From: Phascolomyces articulosus
Taxonomy: Eukaryota > Mucoromycota > Mucoromycetes > Mucorales > Lichtheimiaceae
Reading direction: 5' to 3'
Length of the DNA stretch: 64,000 nucleotides
Assembly: GCA_025677815.1 (NCBI GenBank)
Contig: JAIXMP010000018.1
Location: 372,001 to 436,000, forward strand
Shown here piece by piece: positions 35,427-48,790 of this stretch. The notes beneath the pieces were generated by a model. The model was not told where the DNA came from. It did not search any database and saw nothing but the letters and a program-made list of their open reading frames with translations. Position 1 is the stretch's first letter; each line of letters starts with the position of its first letter. The translations under genes were made by a program, and so were the position numbers.

Positions 35427-38400
35427 TAAGATAAGTTAAAGAAAAGTTGATGTACAAGAAAAAGAAAGGGGTTGAAAGTTGTTCATATTTATATTTTTTT
35501 TTTTCAATTCCCAAATTTTTCAATTACCGAGAGATCAAATAGACGCAGGCTGGTCTCTTCTTTTTTCGCTGGAGTCACGGGTTCAGATTGAATTATACAG
35601 ATTTCAAGATAAAAATATTCCTGTTACCAATTTTTTTTTATTATAACAGTTTTACAAAATGATATACTTCTTCTTCCTCCCCCCATTCCTTTTTTTTTTT
35701 TACTAACCAGCCTTTTTGTAAACCAAAAAAAGACTCACAGACTATTATTTTTTATAATGATGATTTCCATCTGCCTACATACACGACATTACATATTGAT
35801 ATAATAAATATTATTATAAAGATGTAGAATTGTGGCAGTATTTGTAGTAATAATTACTTTTTTTATTTTTTATTTTTTTTTACAAAGTAGTAGACAGTAA
35901 TAGTAATAAGATGTGCACAATGAATCTTTTTTTGATTCATGAAAAAAAAAAAGAGGAATGTCTGTGAGTCCATGGCATCTTAATAAGATCCCTCCTAATA
36001 ATATGATGAGAGACAAGGTGGAATAACCTTAAAAGGGAAACCGAAACAACACCATCCTGCCAAAATGATTTCTAAATAACTGTCTTTTTTCTTCATATAC
36101 CAAATAAAGGTGTCTGTATCTTTTTACTGGATCTTCCTTCATTTTCAGGTAAATAATATCTTTAAAGACGACATTTTCTCTCTCTTTGTATGTTGTTATC
36201 CGGCTCTTGCCGAAACAAAGTTTATGTTGTTGAAAAAAGTAACTTTGTGAATAAAGTTTTCTTTTCCGACTTTCCGAATATCGTTTGTATAATTCGATTG
36301 ACAGATTAGAAAGAAGGAGAAAAAGACGACGGATGCTACGGTTTTTTGATTCCGATTTGACCGTGCATCGTTACATTTTTTTTTCTTTTTTTTTTTTGCT
36401 GTGGCATCTTGCAAATCAATATTTATTATTATTACTGTTGTTACTATTGTTAAATAAATATCAACATAGCACCATGAAAGATGATTATAATAATATAGAC
36501 AAATACGTACGTAAAAACAAGATATTTATTATTATTACAAAATAAAAAAGGTTGTATATTGAATAGTAATAATAATAATATTCGAGTAACTGCAGAAATA
36601 TATATACGGAATCGTCATCATAATGAATAATGCACGTCCATTTCGTATTACCCAAGTCAATCAAAAGAGTACACAAAGAGATTTCCTTTCACTCTTTCTA
36701 TATTTCATAAGATGATGAATGAGATGATGAGAATGGTGTGTTCGAATATATATAAAACGTGGTATTCATGAGCAGATCTGGAAAATGACTCAAGTAGAAG
36801 TGCGAATTTGGCGATTCCGGTCGGTATTTTAAACTTGTAAAAATATAAAGTTTTTTGTCAGTGTCTGTGAGCTACTTTTTATGTTCTTTCGGCCCGAACT
36901 CGGCAAGAGACACTTTTTGGTACCTGAAGAAAGTAATACAGGGTATTTCCAAATTGTGATTTTACACCAGCAATTTTGCTTTGATAGCTTTGGATCATTC
37001 CTACTTTTGCAGCTTTATTATATTATTGACCTTTACTTTAACTACAACATTTTTTTTTTCGAAATAATCATCGAAAAATGACTTTCAATACTTGATCCAT
37101 CCTACACAATCATCTTTTCACGCTTCCCTGCAATTTATAGGCTGGTTAATTCGTGGGTTATCCTGCTTAATAGTTGTAATGAGGATATTTTCATTTCTGA
37201 AAATATTCAATTACTATTACTGCATCAGTTTATATATGTATTCTTTATATGTCATCATATGCAATATATCCTTACAAACTATGCATTTCTTTGAATATTT
37301 ATATGTCTCCATGGACCAATTAACGGGACGTTGTTGAAAAAATGCTAATTGCTGAATAACAATGTACGTCACTATGGAAAATATGAGGATACTAGTTAAT
37401 GAATCATGCCAAAAAAAAAATACTTATTTACAATTATAATATCGAAAAATGCTAGCATACTAACACGATTTTCTTCGCGAGAATTAGCTTTTACTTGTGC
37501 CCTCAGCTAATTAACTGCTCTTATTATACTACCTACTAAGAAATCATTACCCAAAATTGGGGTCCATTCCCGTTGTTTTTTGTCCCTTCTCTGAGAAATT
37601 TCCCAATATCTGCCTTGAATTCATTTTCACCAGTTACACGAGGCTGTAAGGCAGAATTTCCTTCTTACTGACGTAAAAGCATACAATTTGGAAAAATCTT
37701 GTAGTGAATAATTATAAAAGTAGTAATAAGTCGTTGTAATAGTTAACCAATCGTCTTTTGTGAGTAAAAATAAATGTTCGTAATACAAAAAGCAGAAATC
37801 GTTCTTTGGTGACACCATTTGACAACCACGATCTCGTTCAATTTTTGGGGGGAGTGCACGAGCCCTTTTAAAGTTACTGCGTCCAAGAAATTGACTGTCT
37901 GTGTGTGTCGGTGAGTCTTCCGTTACTTATCCGAAGGATATAATACTAACCAACCATCATAATCATTGTACAAGTCTTAATTACATATTCAAATGCTTTC
38001 CCAGGGTTCTTCTACAATAAAATATTAAGTCATGATCATAATAGTAAATGATAGTACCTAACTAACACACAGAATAATAAATCTAAGTTGTCTTATATGT
38101 TATCTTAAAATATCTCGTGGAAATATAAAAGATAACTATAATGTAATGACACGAGAGTTAAATATCATTACCTAGTCCCATTTGATATATTCCTTATCGA
38201 TTACTGTATATAATACATTACCAGCGTTTTTTTTTCTCTTTCATTCTTTCCGCAGTTAAAAATATGATGATGATAAATAAGAGCGTGTGTATAATGTTAT
38301 TGTTATAACCGAACGACAACTGTATTCATGAGGCTGTGTTCAATGGGTAGCTTAGTAAAAACAATAATCAACAACATTATTCTTTCTTTACAATGTTTTC

Positions 38401-41400
38401 CGGCTCTTCGGATAAAGTCATAAAGAAATTATTCCCCCAGTTTGTTTACCGGATTAAGCCTCGTTCGGTAGATGAACTTATTATGATCTTAAGACCGTTC
38501 TATTTTACCTTCATTCACTCACTCATTTACTATAATGCAAATATCAACAATAAAAGTAATCACATTGCAGAAACTCCTTATTTTGATGTGATAATATTGC
38601 ATTTCATTTAGAACCCGGACTCATCGACGATAACTTAAAACACTTACGAGAAAAAAAAACGAATGAGAAAAGAGGGTTTCTTTTTTTTTTTTGCTAAGCC
38701 ATGAATTTACTCTATACTTTTTACTATACTACGAAAGATGACTTGAACTCAGCTTTCTTTTTCACACGCCTTTATCATCATCATATTCAATTGTCCAATC
38801 CTATTCTATTATACTCATTATTGTCAGAAAGGATGGAGGACGATGAAGACGTGATGCATAAGATGGTGACGGAATATTGCACTATAATTTTTTAAATCAT
38901 CTTGGAAAAATGGGCGTCTTTTGTTTATATTTTTACGATGATGCTGATGCAGTATAATCAATCAATTCAATGACCAAACCAACCCCCCCCCCAATTGAAA
39001 GATGCATTCGTTTTTTAACAAAGTTCAGGGGCTAATAAATGGATTATATTAATAGCTACCTCTAGTGGCGCTTATAAAATGTCTTTTTTTTTCAACGATC
39101 GTTATGTAGAAGGGATCAGCCTGCATTTTCACACACACACACAACATAGCAACTAAGCTAACCTGCTGTTATGATTTTAAATCAACTAGTTGTTGTTGTC
39201 ATAAATAATAATAATAATAATTAAGCCCACTAACAATGTATTTTTACACCCGACCCTATGACAAACGGATCGGGAGCCTACTTTATTTGAAAAAAAAATG
39301 GGCACAGACGTTTGGTTTCCATCTGTTGTTGTTGTTGTTTTCCCATGCATTCTTCTATTATAGAACAACAATAATAAATCTTCTTTCAAAAAGCTACTAA
39401 AAAATATGGTGTCACGTCCTTTCTATCTCCCACAGACGTTTGTGTGTTACCATTGAAAAAAAAATGATACCAAAAGTCAATCAAAGATCTTCTTTTATGG
39501 GTGTATTATGTGGCATGATGATGCTATCAATTTCTTTTTAGTATATTGGGTTATAATAATAGTTACATAATATACTTTTTTTTTTAACATTTTCACGAAT
39601 GTTTTGGGGGATTAGAAGAAATAAAAGAAAATAGAGAGTGGGGAACAAATCAATAATCTTCTTCTTACTGATCATTTCGGCTTTACCTTGTTAAGGTTGG
39701 ATAGTGATTCATCGTTCTAGGCCATTATAAAAACAACAACAAGCAACATACAATAGTAGCAATAGCCTATACATAATACTTGCATATTATTATACACTCC
39801 TTTACATTTTTTGTTAGTAGTATTTGCCACTTAGTTTATAATATAATAATGGAATATTTTTAAACACATCCCACATGTCTACTATAGTTTTGATAATACC
39901 ATGTTTTTTTTTCTTTTTTACATAAAGGTCCTCCTGCTTCTTCTTCTTCTTCTTCGTCATCACTCATATTATAAAGTATGGTAGTTTTTGAAATAGAACT
40001 GCATCGTTCCTGAAAATCTGTATTTTTTTATAATCTTTTTTCTTCTCTATAGGCCCCATGTTTCATTTCTTTTTCTTACTGCAGGGGCTAGCTGTAGAGT
40101 CATATTTTTTTTACTGCTGTTTTCCTCAGTTTCCTTATTACCACGTTATTTTTAATTGGATGATATCATTCTTTCATTCCTCAACAAACAAAACTCACTT
40201 TCGGTTTGTTGATTCGACTCCCTCATACCCGTGATAATACTCTTTATAAAGCTTCCTTTCTTCTTCTTCGGCGTTTCTACCGCACCAGGAGATTAGTGTA
40301 AGTTAATATATCAGATAGTGTTATGATGCAGCTAGATACCTTACATTTTCAAGCGAACAAATCATTTCACAGGGTCATATCTTATTACAAATGTTATTAT
40401 AAAGTCTTCTAAAGTTCTTATTCCTCATGATAGCAAGTTCGCTACTGTACAAAATTTAAATAAAATCCCGACAGGTTGAGATCTCCACCACCCACGAACC
40501 ATACATCATACATCATACATCATACATCATCATTGGGTTATAAAATTTATATGTACTCTCTCCCCCTCCTTCTCCACTTATATCTCGCTTTTCTTCTCAT
40601 CGACTTTAAGAAAAAGTACCCAGTACCTAAAATCATCCAATTAAAAACTCAAAAGTTTACATAACGCAAGATCTTGTTTTTTTTCCCTTTGTTCTATCAC
40701 TACCGCCATGGTGAGAATGATAAGGTGCTATTCATGGTTACCTCATAATCCAAATTGTGAATCATATGCTATCAATAGATTGATATTCATTCTATTAGAG
40801 TTTTTTTTTTCTTTAAAAAAAAAAAGTAGAATAAAGAAAGTTATGAATACATGACCCCCCCTCAATACAGTTAACCTATGGCATCTCGTCAACAACAAGT
40901 TCTATCGTGTTTTTGAAAAATTCTTCCCATAAATGACTTATCAAATGATGCTATCGTTTTTTTTTGTTTCATACAAAATGATTTTCAGCCTGAGAGTGAT
41001 ACGAGCCAATATCTTTTTTACTTTTTGATAGGGAAAAAGAAATGACTCAGTCTAGTACTATATAATATAGTTTAGCTATTATTCTTTTCCTATTACAAAG
41101 ATGACAAAAATCATCAGCCCTGTGGCGGCGGTCTTTAGCATGATGGTAACACAGATCTTTTTCTTATTTAAACTAAAATACATGGCATTGTATACAATTT
41201 TGCATTTAAAAATGTAGTGATAAAGAAGTTGTTATCTCGATGGTTATGAAGCATACGAGAGTGTTCTCTGTTTTTATTTATTTATGTGTTATTTTACAAT
41301 AGTATAGTAAAATGTATGCTGATCCAACAAAGATTTTTTTAGCAATGGATTCATTTCTAATTTCTAATAGTTTCTAAAACAGTACGGGGAGAATGCTGAT

Positions 41401-42299
41401 AACACTTCTTGTTGAATAGCAACAACAGCAATATGCGATAAGAAATGAAAAATAACAAACACTGGATAATTCATCTACCGCTAAAAGTTTTTCGCAAACA
41501 CTTCATAATTATTGCGCAATACAGATGCTGGATGCAATCTACGGAGAAAGATCTAATAACAACGATTTGAGTTAGACGATCTCTCGATCACATGAAAGCA
41601 TCATTCGTTCTTTTGATCGATCGAGAAGAACTTTTTGTCTTTTGACAACCCCTTTGCGCCTTATTTTTTTTAAAAAAAAATTGCTGGAATCTTATTTGTA
41701 TATTAGATACTGGGTCACTTTAACAGGTTTATAAATAAAGAATATTTTTAGAAATAAATGATTGAATGTTAAGGAATATGAGTAAATGTAAATGTTAAAA
41801 ATCTGAACAAAAGCGTAATAATGTTTTTCAACACAGTAAATAAGGAGAAGGTGTAGAAGCTAAACAGAAAGATGTGATCTTCTAGATTAAAACGTAAATA
41901 TTTGTTCTTAATTAAATTTTATGTAATATTATGCAGTATGCAACGCTTTGCATTGAGGTAATGAGAAAATACAGGTAGATCTTAACAATGAATATTTTTT
42001 AGAAGATGATGTATTTCATCCAAAGAGTAAGTCCAAGATACTGCTACTCTATCTAATACTTAAAATAACGAAACCACCCATATCTGTATACAAATGTATA
42101 TTTATGAGAATTCAAAAAAAAGTCAAAATAAAGTACGAATTTGCCAAGTAATAAAACCTTACCACAATTTAGTGAAATGACTGTCTGATGATTGATTTAT
42201 TTCCTGGTTAATAAACGATATTTTAATTTTCGAAATCAATACTATCCAAGTGGATAACTTCAAATCTACATAGTAATACTTGATATATATATATATATA
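35427..42299. other. Long gene-poor region upstream of the bHLH gene
   Basis: Nearly 7 kb with no supported gene. The first 0.5-1 kb is the bHLH promoter side. Isolated short frames (MFSGSSDKVIKKLFPQF at 38393-38611; a signal-like start MTKIISPVAAVFSMMV at 41101) are not backed by any motif. AACACCATCCTGCCAAA near 36047 recurs with one change near 32012. Simple repeats: a CTT run near 39939-39955 and ATACATC x4 at 40501-40528. Confidence 0.4.
40501..40528. repeat. Four tandem ATACATC units
   Basis: A perfect 7-bp minisatellite, continued by a degenerate ATCATT. No coding context. Confidence 0.8.
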
Positions 42300-43480
42300 A
42301 TATTTCTGATATAGCACGGATATGTGATAATATTGATACCATTGTAGACAAGATTGAAGGTTTTCTTGGTCTTCAACATAGTATGACTTCTTTGACGGTA
42401 ACTAACTGGTTTCCAACGTCACTCCACATCAAACGTTATTCAATGACAATTGATACTCTTGTACAATTGCTCATCAGAATATCTACCTTGACATCGCTCA
42501 GCTTATACAATTTGGAAGAGTCAGCTCAACCACTATTGATTGTCTACCATCACGCTCCGCAACTACAGTTAATCATGAAAAGAAGCCTTCATAGCCTAGA
42601 ATCTCTGAAGGCATATCATCATTAGGATATCCTCGCTTGCCTAAATATGTTTGCAACGTCGACAGAATTTTGTCAATCCGCGAGAACGTATTCTTCTTCT
42701 GTGTACAAAAATGACCAGAATCAGCCACCATATGCTTACGTACTAAACTATTACGCGCTTGCCCCGCCCTTCAATATCTACATGTAGGAGAATGGAGGTA
42801 GTATATATGAGATAATGAGGCACATCAAGCTTTTGGAAACTATCCCAACTATGCAAGATTCGAATTGATCTTCTCAATGAGCAAAAATTTATCAATGATC
42901 GTCCTGTAGAACAGTCAGAAGCTCAATATGAGAAATATCAACCAATAACAGCACGGAAAGGAGCTTGCGCATTATTTGAACAAAATCAAAGTCTCTGGTC
43001 ACTCAATATCCATGCTGCTTTGTGATAACATGCCGATTAAAGAATGGTTTATAGGATATCCAGTATTCATACATATGCATCCCTTCGAAAACTTGATATT
43101 GCTACGTAGGAATTTGATAATAAACAATTTGTGCCATTTTTGGAGAGCATAGTGAAGGATTCAAATGTGCATACCTTGTATATAAAGGCACCAACTCAAT
43201 CTGTAGGAGAAAAAGAATTGAAAGCCCTTGCACCGAGTATCTCAAAATAATGGATGATGGGGAATGATCAGGACAGTGTTTTGATAAATCAAAACTGTTC
43301 TGATAGATCCAAGAGCATCAAACAGATTTTTCCTTTAATACTCATCTTCTCGGAAAGTTTCATATGCCTGAGCGGGTGAAAGCAGCCCACTTGTTACTCT
43401 TCTACAGCCCCATCTTTGGTCCATAAGGATGAGGTACAGTGTCTAAACGAAATATATTATTCTGTACGATAATTTAAATC
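42300..43480 (+). pseudogene. LRR/F-box-like gene relic, copy C
   Basis: One frame is open from about 42315 to 42625, with LRR-like rhythm: MTSLTVTNWFP, LVQLLIRISTLTSLSLYNLE, HHAPQLQLIMKRSLHSLESL. The phrase HHAPQLQ parallels YAPQLEN in copy B. Beyond 42625 peptides continue in other frames (LPKYVCNVDRILSIREN, RACPALQYLHVGE near 42770), with many stops. An acidic piece (SSSDDEYDDDDLVYDRG, just beyond the right end at about 43515-43570) resembles the acidic tail of copy B. It is a dead member of the same family, on the opposite strand. Confidence 0.5.
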
Positions 43481-44039
43481 AAACCTTTTGGATAGACAGT
43501 AGATCTTATTATTCTTCCTCTTCCGATGATGAATATGATGACGATGATCTTGTTTATGACCGTGGTAAAAAATACTAGTGGTAATAGAATCACTCACAAG
43601 CGAGCCTATCGCAATGAATGTAGATGTGGTTACGGACGGCAAAGAGGTTATGATGTAAATGAAGTTTATATAGAGATTGTTAGAAATGATAGTAAAATAC
43701 CATTTTTCACTCAAATAATGTTCCCCCCCAGGAATGATGTTAGTTATCTATTATTTTCAAACGTTTACCTAGTATATCATGTAACGTTTATTCAGTGTAA
43801 GTAATATGAATAATAATTGGAAATGTATCATCAATCTACAATCTTTGAATACACATCTAGAACGTTATTTTCACATATATGTGAAAGGATCAATTTACAA
43901 GTGCCCTTCTATAAATGAGGGTGGTAATTTTTTACAGCTACAAATTGTTTCAGTATTATTGCACACACTTTTTTTTTTCATCTGACTTTGGATTTTGACA
44001 AAGATACTACCTGTATACGTATCCATCAAAAACAGTTCA
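43481..44039. other. Spacer with a doubtful ORF
   Basis: A plus-strand frame at 43526-43804 begins with MMNMMTM and has a Cys/Arg patch (YRNECRCGYGRQRGYD), but it overlaps the acidic piece of the LRR relic in another frame and has no recognised domain. Nothing else is seen. Confidence 0.25.
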
Positions 44040-44265
44040 TATTACGCAATGAATGTGCAACGCTACTGAATCTGTCGGAACTTGGCAGAATCTTTCAAAA
44101 TCGCGTCTTCTCCGAATAGTGTAATCCAGTCAGCTCGGGATCTATTCCGCCGTCAGATGAAACCTTTCATTTTCTTTTTATATATATCAATATACATTTG
44201 GTAGCACCAATTGATCTACTACCCGCAATTAGAAATATGAACCATTTAGTATTTTATAAAGTTCG
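44040..44265 (-). repeat. Dispersed repeat, copy 2 (inverted)
   Basis: Blocks CACCAATTGATCTAC (44205-44219), CAGCTCGGGATCTATTCCGC with CGTC following (44131-44154) and GAACTTGGCAGAATCTTTC (44078-44096) are the reverse complements of the three blocks in copy 1, in mirrored order. The middle block in this orientation reads DGGIDPELTGLHYSEKTRF before a stop. Confidence 0.6.
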
Positions 44266-44300
44266 GATTGTAAAAAGTGGTGATATAAATCACCACCATC

Positions 44301-44697
44301 ATGTTAAGAACTGTGTGCGCACGAACAGCTTGTGTAATGCTTATACACAGTGCTTTATTTATTTACTACCACCACAGCTCGGATTATAAAAAAATGGATT
44401 CTTTATTATGTGGCTTTGGTGATGATGAACGTGGTGCACAACGTGCAAATCTCGTTGTTGTCTTACCAAGTAAACCAACCAAAATAAAAAAAAATAGTAA
44501 TACAACAAACGGAAGAACAAAGTATGGTCTTTCCTCCCCCCCAACCATTCTATTCTAAAGAGAGAATTAATGTACGTAACCCGAATGAGAGGAAAGTACC
44601 CGATCATAGCTTAATGGATGATGCATTATTAGTGAGATTGTACACAGACTATCATGGCTATCACAAAAAAAAGGGCCGAGGGGAAATTGATCCTTGA
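44301..44697 (+). CDS. Possible small basic protein of unknown family
   Basis: A frame from ATG 44301 (or 44394, MDSLLCGFGDDERGAQRANL) runs to about 44480. Protein-like sequence then continues in another frame, QQTEEQSMVFPPPQPFYSKE ... DHSLMDDALLVRLYTDYHGY ... GRGEIDP, to TGA 44695-44697. The switch occurs at an A-rich run. It could be a one-base indel, or a 29-nt GT-AG intron (GTAAAC...AAATAG), which would keep frame. No domain recognised. Confidence 0.3.
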
Positions 44698-47600
44698 TTT
44701 TTACCATAAAAATGATGGAGAATCCCCATTCATAATATAATAATAAATACCCATGATTTTTTTATATTCATAATGTAAAACTTTATCCATGCTAAAAATA
44801 TATGTATTTCAACATCTTTATCGTCTTTTTAAGGTAATTCCGAAGCACTCCTTACATTAAAAATGGGTTTTTACAGTTGATACTACTTTATTTTTTTTTA
44901 TACGTAAAGAATAAAAAGCGTCAATATTTTGTACAAGCACGGTACCCAGAGAATATAAGAAATGGAGACAATTACTTCTGTTCGGATCCACAAAATAAAT
45001 ATATAATTATAAATAAAATAAGAAACGTGATTGATTATCTGTAGAATATATGGATGACCACTTCCTAAAGCATCATATAATACTACTACTATGACCCCAA
45101 GGAATGTAAAATATTGACTGGCTCTTCAATTATTTTATATTTCGGACACAACCTAATTTTCACAAGGTCACTCTATTCTATATTGTTATCAATATATAAA
45201 AATAATTTATATAGATCCAAGAATAAAAGATTTGTGAAAGGGAACTGCTGTCATACCAACAGAAATTTCAGGTCGCTCGTTATTTCTGGATAATGGAAAT
45301 GCCAAAGAATTCATTGGCACCAATTTCGTTATTTGAATATGGTTGTCCACTTTGGTGAATACATTTATTATTATTATCATTACTAGATACAAAGAGCCAA
45401 CAAGTCAGGTAAATTGTATCTTTTTAATCACCAGAGTCTTTTTTTCTTTATCTCATTCGCGAGGATCTATTAGTAATTAGAAGTTGTTTTACGTATTTAT
45501 TTAAATAATATTTGATAAAGATTTCCCTCAATTTATGATCAGCTGTTCATGCGTGAGGTTCAATTAAAATATCATTATAATAGCTACGTAGTAATATGCT
45601 GGTGGATAATCGAAAGCATTCTATATCAACATATCAGAAATCCGCGTTCTGTAAAGTCATGTAAGTCCAGCGTCTCCAGAATTTTTCTTTCCATTTGCGT
45701 GCAAAATATTCATACCATTATCAACAGGATCAAAGGGGACCTCAATTTTTTCTAACATACCAAAACTTCGTTGACATCACCAAACCGATACCCAACTAAT
45801 TTTCACTTGTCATATATAGAACTTAGAATTCGGTCAGTGGTACCATTTCCCGCCTGTATACAACCATATCGAACAATAACGATCCAAGTTACTGAACCGA
45901 ACCTGTTGTCTCGAACGAGGCCAATTGAAAATCCTGACCCGACCGAAATAAACTTATTCTCGAACGGTCAACCGAAGGAAACCATATAGAAAAAAGGATG
46001 AAAGAGTCGCTGTAAACATTTTTTTTTAAAAAGGCACCACTGGTTGCAGTACTATTATTAAAAAAATGTATATATAATATTACTATAGCCACTTTAATAT
46101 GAAAACGTAACAAGAATAATGAGAAGGAGATACATTTTTTTATATAAAACTTATAAAGAATGTTGTACAAAGAAGTGTAGCAAAGAAGCATCTATTAATT
46201 AAAAGGATGATTGGTAATAAAAATAATAGCAAGGTCAAAACCCCAGGAAGTATAATAGTATTATAAAAACTTATTATAAACCCCACTCTCATGTCACTTG
46301 GCCTGAGGGTGGGGTTTTGCAAATTTAGTGCTTTTGAACTCTTCAAGATCGAACAAATTGATTTACCAAAATAAATAAAATAAAATACTGATTGGTTCAT
46401 TATAGAATAGCATTTTTATAAATTTAAAAAGGGCTTTAGGATGGAGAAGAAGTAAAAAAGGCAAAAATAGCGATTGGTTTAAATAAGCGTATGTGGCTAC
46501 ACTATTTTGCTCCAGATTCTAATGACGTATTGTATTGGTTGAACAAACAATCGGGTAAAAGAAAAGGAAAACCTACTATGGTTATAAATATAAAGAAAGG
46601 TCATCTGAAAGGAGAGACAAATTTAGCATATTTGTTTATGTTGATGTTGCCTCGGCCCTCAGCTAACTAGGATGGTCAAACCTTTCAAAAGTACCAAAGG
46701 TGATTCTTGACTTTCAAAGAAAAAAAAATTGTCTGTCGAAGTTTGTTTAGATATTTTAGATGTGGAAAAGAAAATAAAAGCGTATTCTCAAGCTAGGTGT
46801 CCGAATTAAGTCCCAACTGCTCATGAAACAGCCATTTCAGAGGCACGTATCTATCTAACACTGTATTTAATAAAAATTGTTACACATAAATGGTGATGTT
46901 GATATCCCAATCCTCTGGATATGACAGCTACTACGTGTGTATTATGGTTTAATATTTAACTATAGATTGTATCATTTTAATTACGTATGATAACGATATG
47001 AACGTGTTAGCGGTGTCACGGTAATAATGTCAAAGGTATTGTGTGATCCAGCATAATTGACAATATGATGAATGGGTGGTCTAATTGTGTATAATATTTA
47101 GGATTTATATTTATTAATGACCAAAAAAAAGTTCTTGTTTCATGATTGGAATTGGAATTGACAAAGCTTGGCTTTTTATTTCGGACAATAACATTAAAAG
47201 CTAATAGCCAACTAAAGGATTGAATTAGTTGACTGTGAAAGAAGCATTTTGCCACTGAAGAAGAAAAAACATAAATACAAATGATGATTCACACATGGGA
47301 GATAATTGTATAAAGTCATACTATTGAAAACGGATGATGGTGTCTTTCGATTGATACCAAAGATTAATACTTCACGTTAAAACAATGGGTCTTTTCAAAA
47401 TCCTTTCTACAGACACCTTTTTTTTTGTGATTGTTCATGACAGCCAAAAAAATTATTTTGGAATAATGGTGATGCATCGTTAAAAAAGAGCAGAGGAGCG
47501 AATGAGAAAAGAAAAAAAAAACATTTGAAAGGCAATGTAAAAGCCTAAAAGAGGAAATAATTTTCGGTTTGATTTTATTAATACACGCTATCTTTTGCAT

Positions 47601-47699
47601 AAAAAAATGACATGTCATAATACGCTTATTCCATTTGTTTGCTCTTCTTGTTGTAGAATGTGGAATTAATAACAAAACATCTCTTTCTGTCTGTCGTTG
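44698..47699. other. Non-coding, with a GC-rich hairpin
   Basis: No gene supported. A strong inverted repeat lies at 46278-46317. The segment 45830-45980 is unusually rich in CGA/CCGA-containing words for this window and could be a decayed repeat. A plus-strand frame at 45771-45989 has no recognisable features. Confidence 0.35.
46278..46317. repeat. 13-bp inverted repeat, one mismatch, 14-nt loop
   Basis: AAACCCCACTCTC (46278-46290) pairs with GAGGGTGGGGTTT (46305-46317). It is GC-rich against an AT-rich background. May be a mobile-element core or an RNA hairpin. Confidence 0.6.
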
Positions 47700-47993
47700 T
47701 CATTTTGCTTGTGATTCTACATCGGGATCCGGTGAATGGGTCCTAGGAGGGACGTGCTCAAATGATTCATGGATGAAGTCAGGCTCTACTTCTTGTGTCT
47801 GGATATCATGTCCGTATATTTCATGTAGTGCAGGTTTTGGCTGTTCATCGACCTCTTCCGAAATTGAGCCAATGTTATTTATGTAGTTTTTTTTTCTCCT
47901 CTTGGTTTTCATAGTCCACTGCTTTTTGTTTTGGAAAAATTGGATTCTAAGGAGAATCGAATTTTGGTCAGAATCGCGTTCAGTTTGGTACAC
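47700..47993 (-). CDS. Doubtful charged ORF of unknown origin
   Basis: 97 codons. From MKTKRRKKNYINNIGSISEE onward the composition is protein-like and acidic (EEVDEQPKPALHEIYGHDIQ, then a Pro/His-rich end), whereas the first 27 codons fall inside the MITE-like element. It may be a scrap of a transposon protein. There are no introns and no homolog I recognise. Confidence 0.2.
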   Translation of the reverse strand: MYQTERDSDQNSILLRIQFFQNKKQWTMKTKRRKKNYINNIGSISEEVDEQPKPALHEIYGHDIQTQEVEPDFIHESFEHVPPRTHSPDPDVESQAK

Positions 47994-48490
47994 ACCACAA
48001 ATCTAAACTTAGAGAGTAAAATCGGATTCTTCCAACAACTTCAATTGTCATTTATATGCTCTTCTTATTTATTATATTAATACTCACTGAATAAAAAGTT
48101 AAAACTAACTCTAATATATATTTTAAATAATAATATCCATTGCGTGATTGCATTTTGAATGGTTATCTTTTAATGTGAATTATTAAGTTATACTTATCAT
48201 TCAGCGTTCCTTTTCTTCATTAACTACTTAGAAACATATTTTTTTGATTATATTATAATCAACAAGACAGTGGTATTTCATATACTTGAATGGTGATAAT
48301 AAAATGAATACATATTACAAGGGGTGGTAAGCATCAATAGTATAGATGGTATCAATATTTGATCATTCATGTAAAAATGTGTGAGAATCGAATTTTGAAA
48401 CGAATACTGTTTGGGTCAGCAAAATTCGATTTTTCCTACAATCAGATCCTCAACAGAGTCCGATTTTAAAATAAGATTTGTGACCCGTAT
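47953..48490. repeat. MITE-like element with imperfect terminal inverted repeats
   Basis: GAGAATCGAATTTTG occurs at about 47953 and 48383, and inverted (CAAAATTCGATT) at about 48420. Further, ACCACAAATCTAAA ... AAAATCGGATTC near 47990-48028 mirrors GTCCGATTTTA ... TAAGATTTGTGAC near 48459-48486. The span is about 500 bp with no coding capacity of its own. Target duplication not resolved. Confidence 0.45.
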
Positions 48491-48524
48491 TATATCTTCC
48501 TGCTACTTCACGAGACCGACACAG

Positions 48525-48790
48525 GTTAATAAAAAGGAGAATTTATTGGCTCCCATTCTATCCGTTGAAAGATTGTCGATGTGACCACCCTGAAGTAAAT
48601 AGAGAACACTTTACTAATTGCCCGCTAGTGGAAGAAGTACTCGATAAACTGGTAACTACATTTGGAACAATAGCCGAACTTAAACAAGACGTCGCGTACA
48701 ACCACTCGACTATGTCATAAATCATCTTCTACGTTCAGAAATTGGGTTATCTTGTGGAAAATAGATAAACTACTGGTTCGTTCTCATCCA
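48525..48790 (+). pseudogene. LINE-type retrotransposon remnant (C-terminal zinc-knuckle region)
   Basis: One frame reads RRIYWLPFYPLKDCRCDHPE, then VNREHFTNCPLVEEVLDKL before a TAA. The C-x-C-x(2)-H ... H-x(3)-C arrangement after an R-(R)-I/V-x-W-L-P phrase is what follows the reverse transcriptase in many fungal LINEs, where it is written as a short reading-off domain. Only the end is present; no reverse transcriptase motif was seen upstream. Confidence 0.5.

Noticed and set aside
35560..35610. Possible tRNA T-arm (GGGTTCAGATTGAAT)
   Set aside because: No acceptor stem, D-arm or anticodon arm could be folded around it.
36285..36545. 86-codon plus-strand frame with Leu run
   Set aside because: Built on TTA/TTG triplet repeats; not protein-like.
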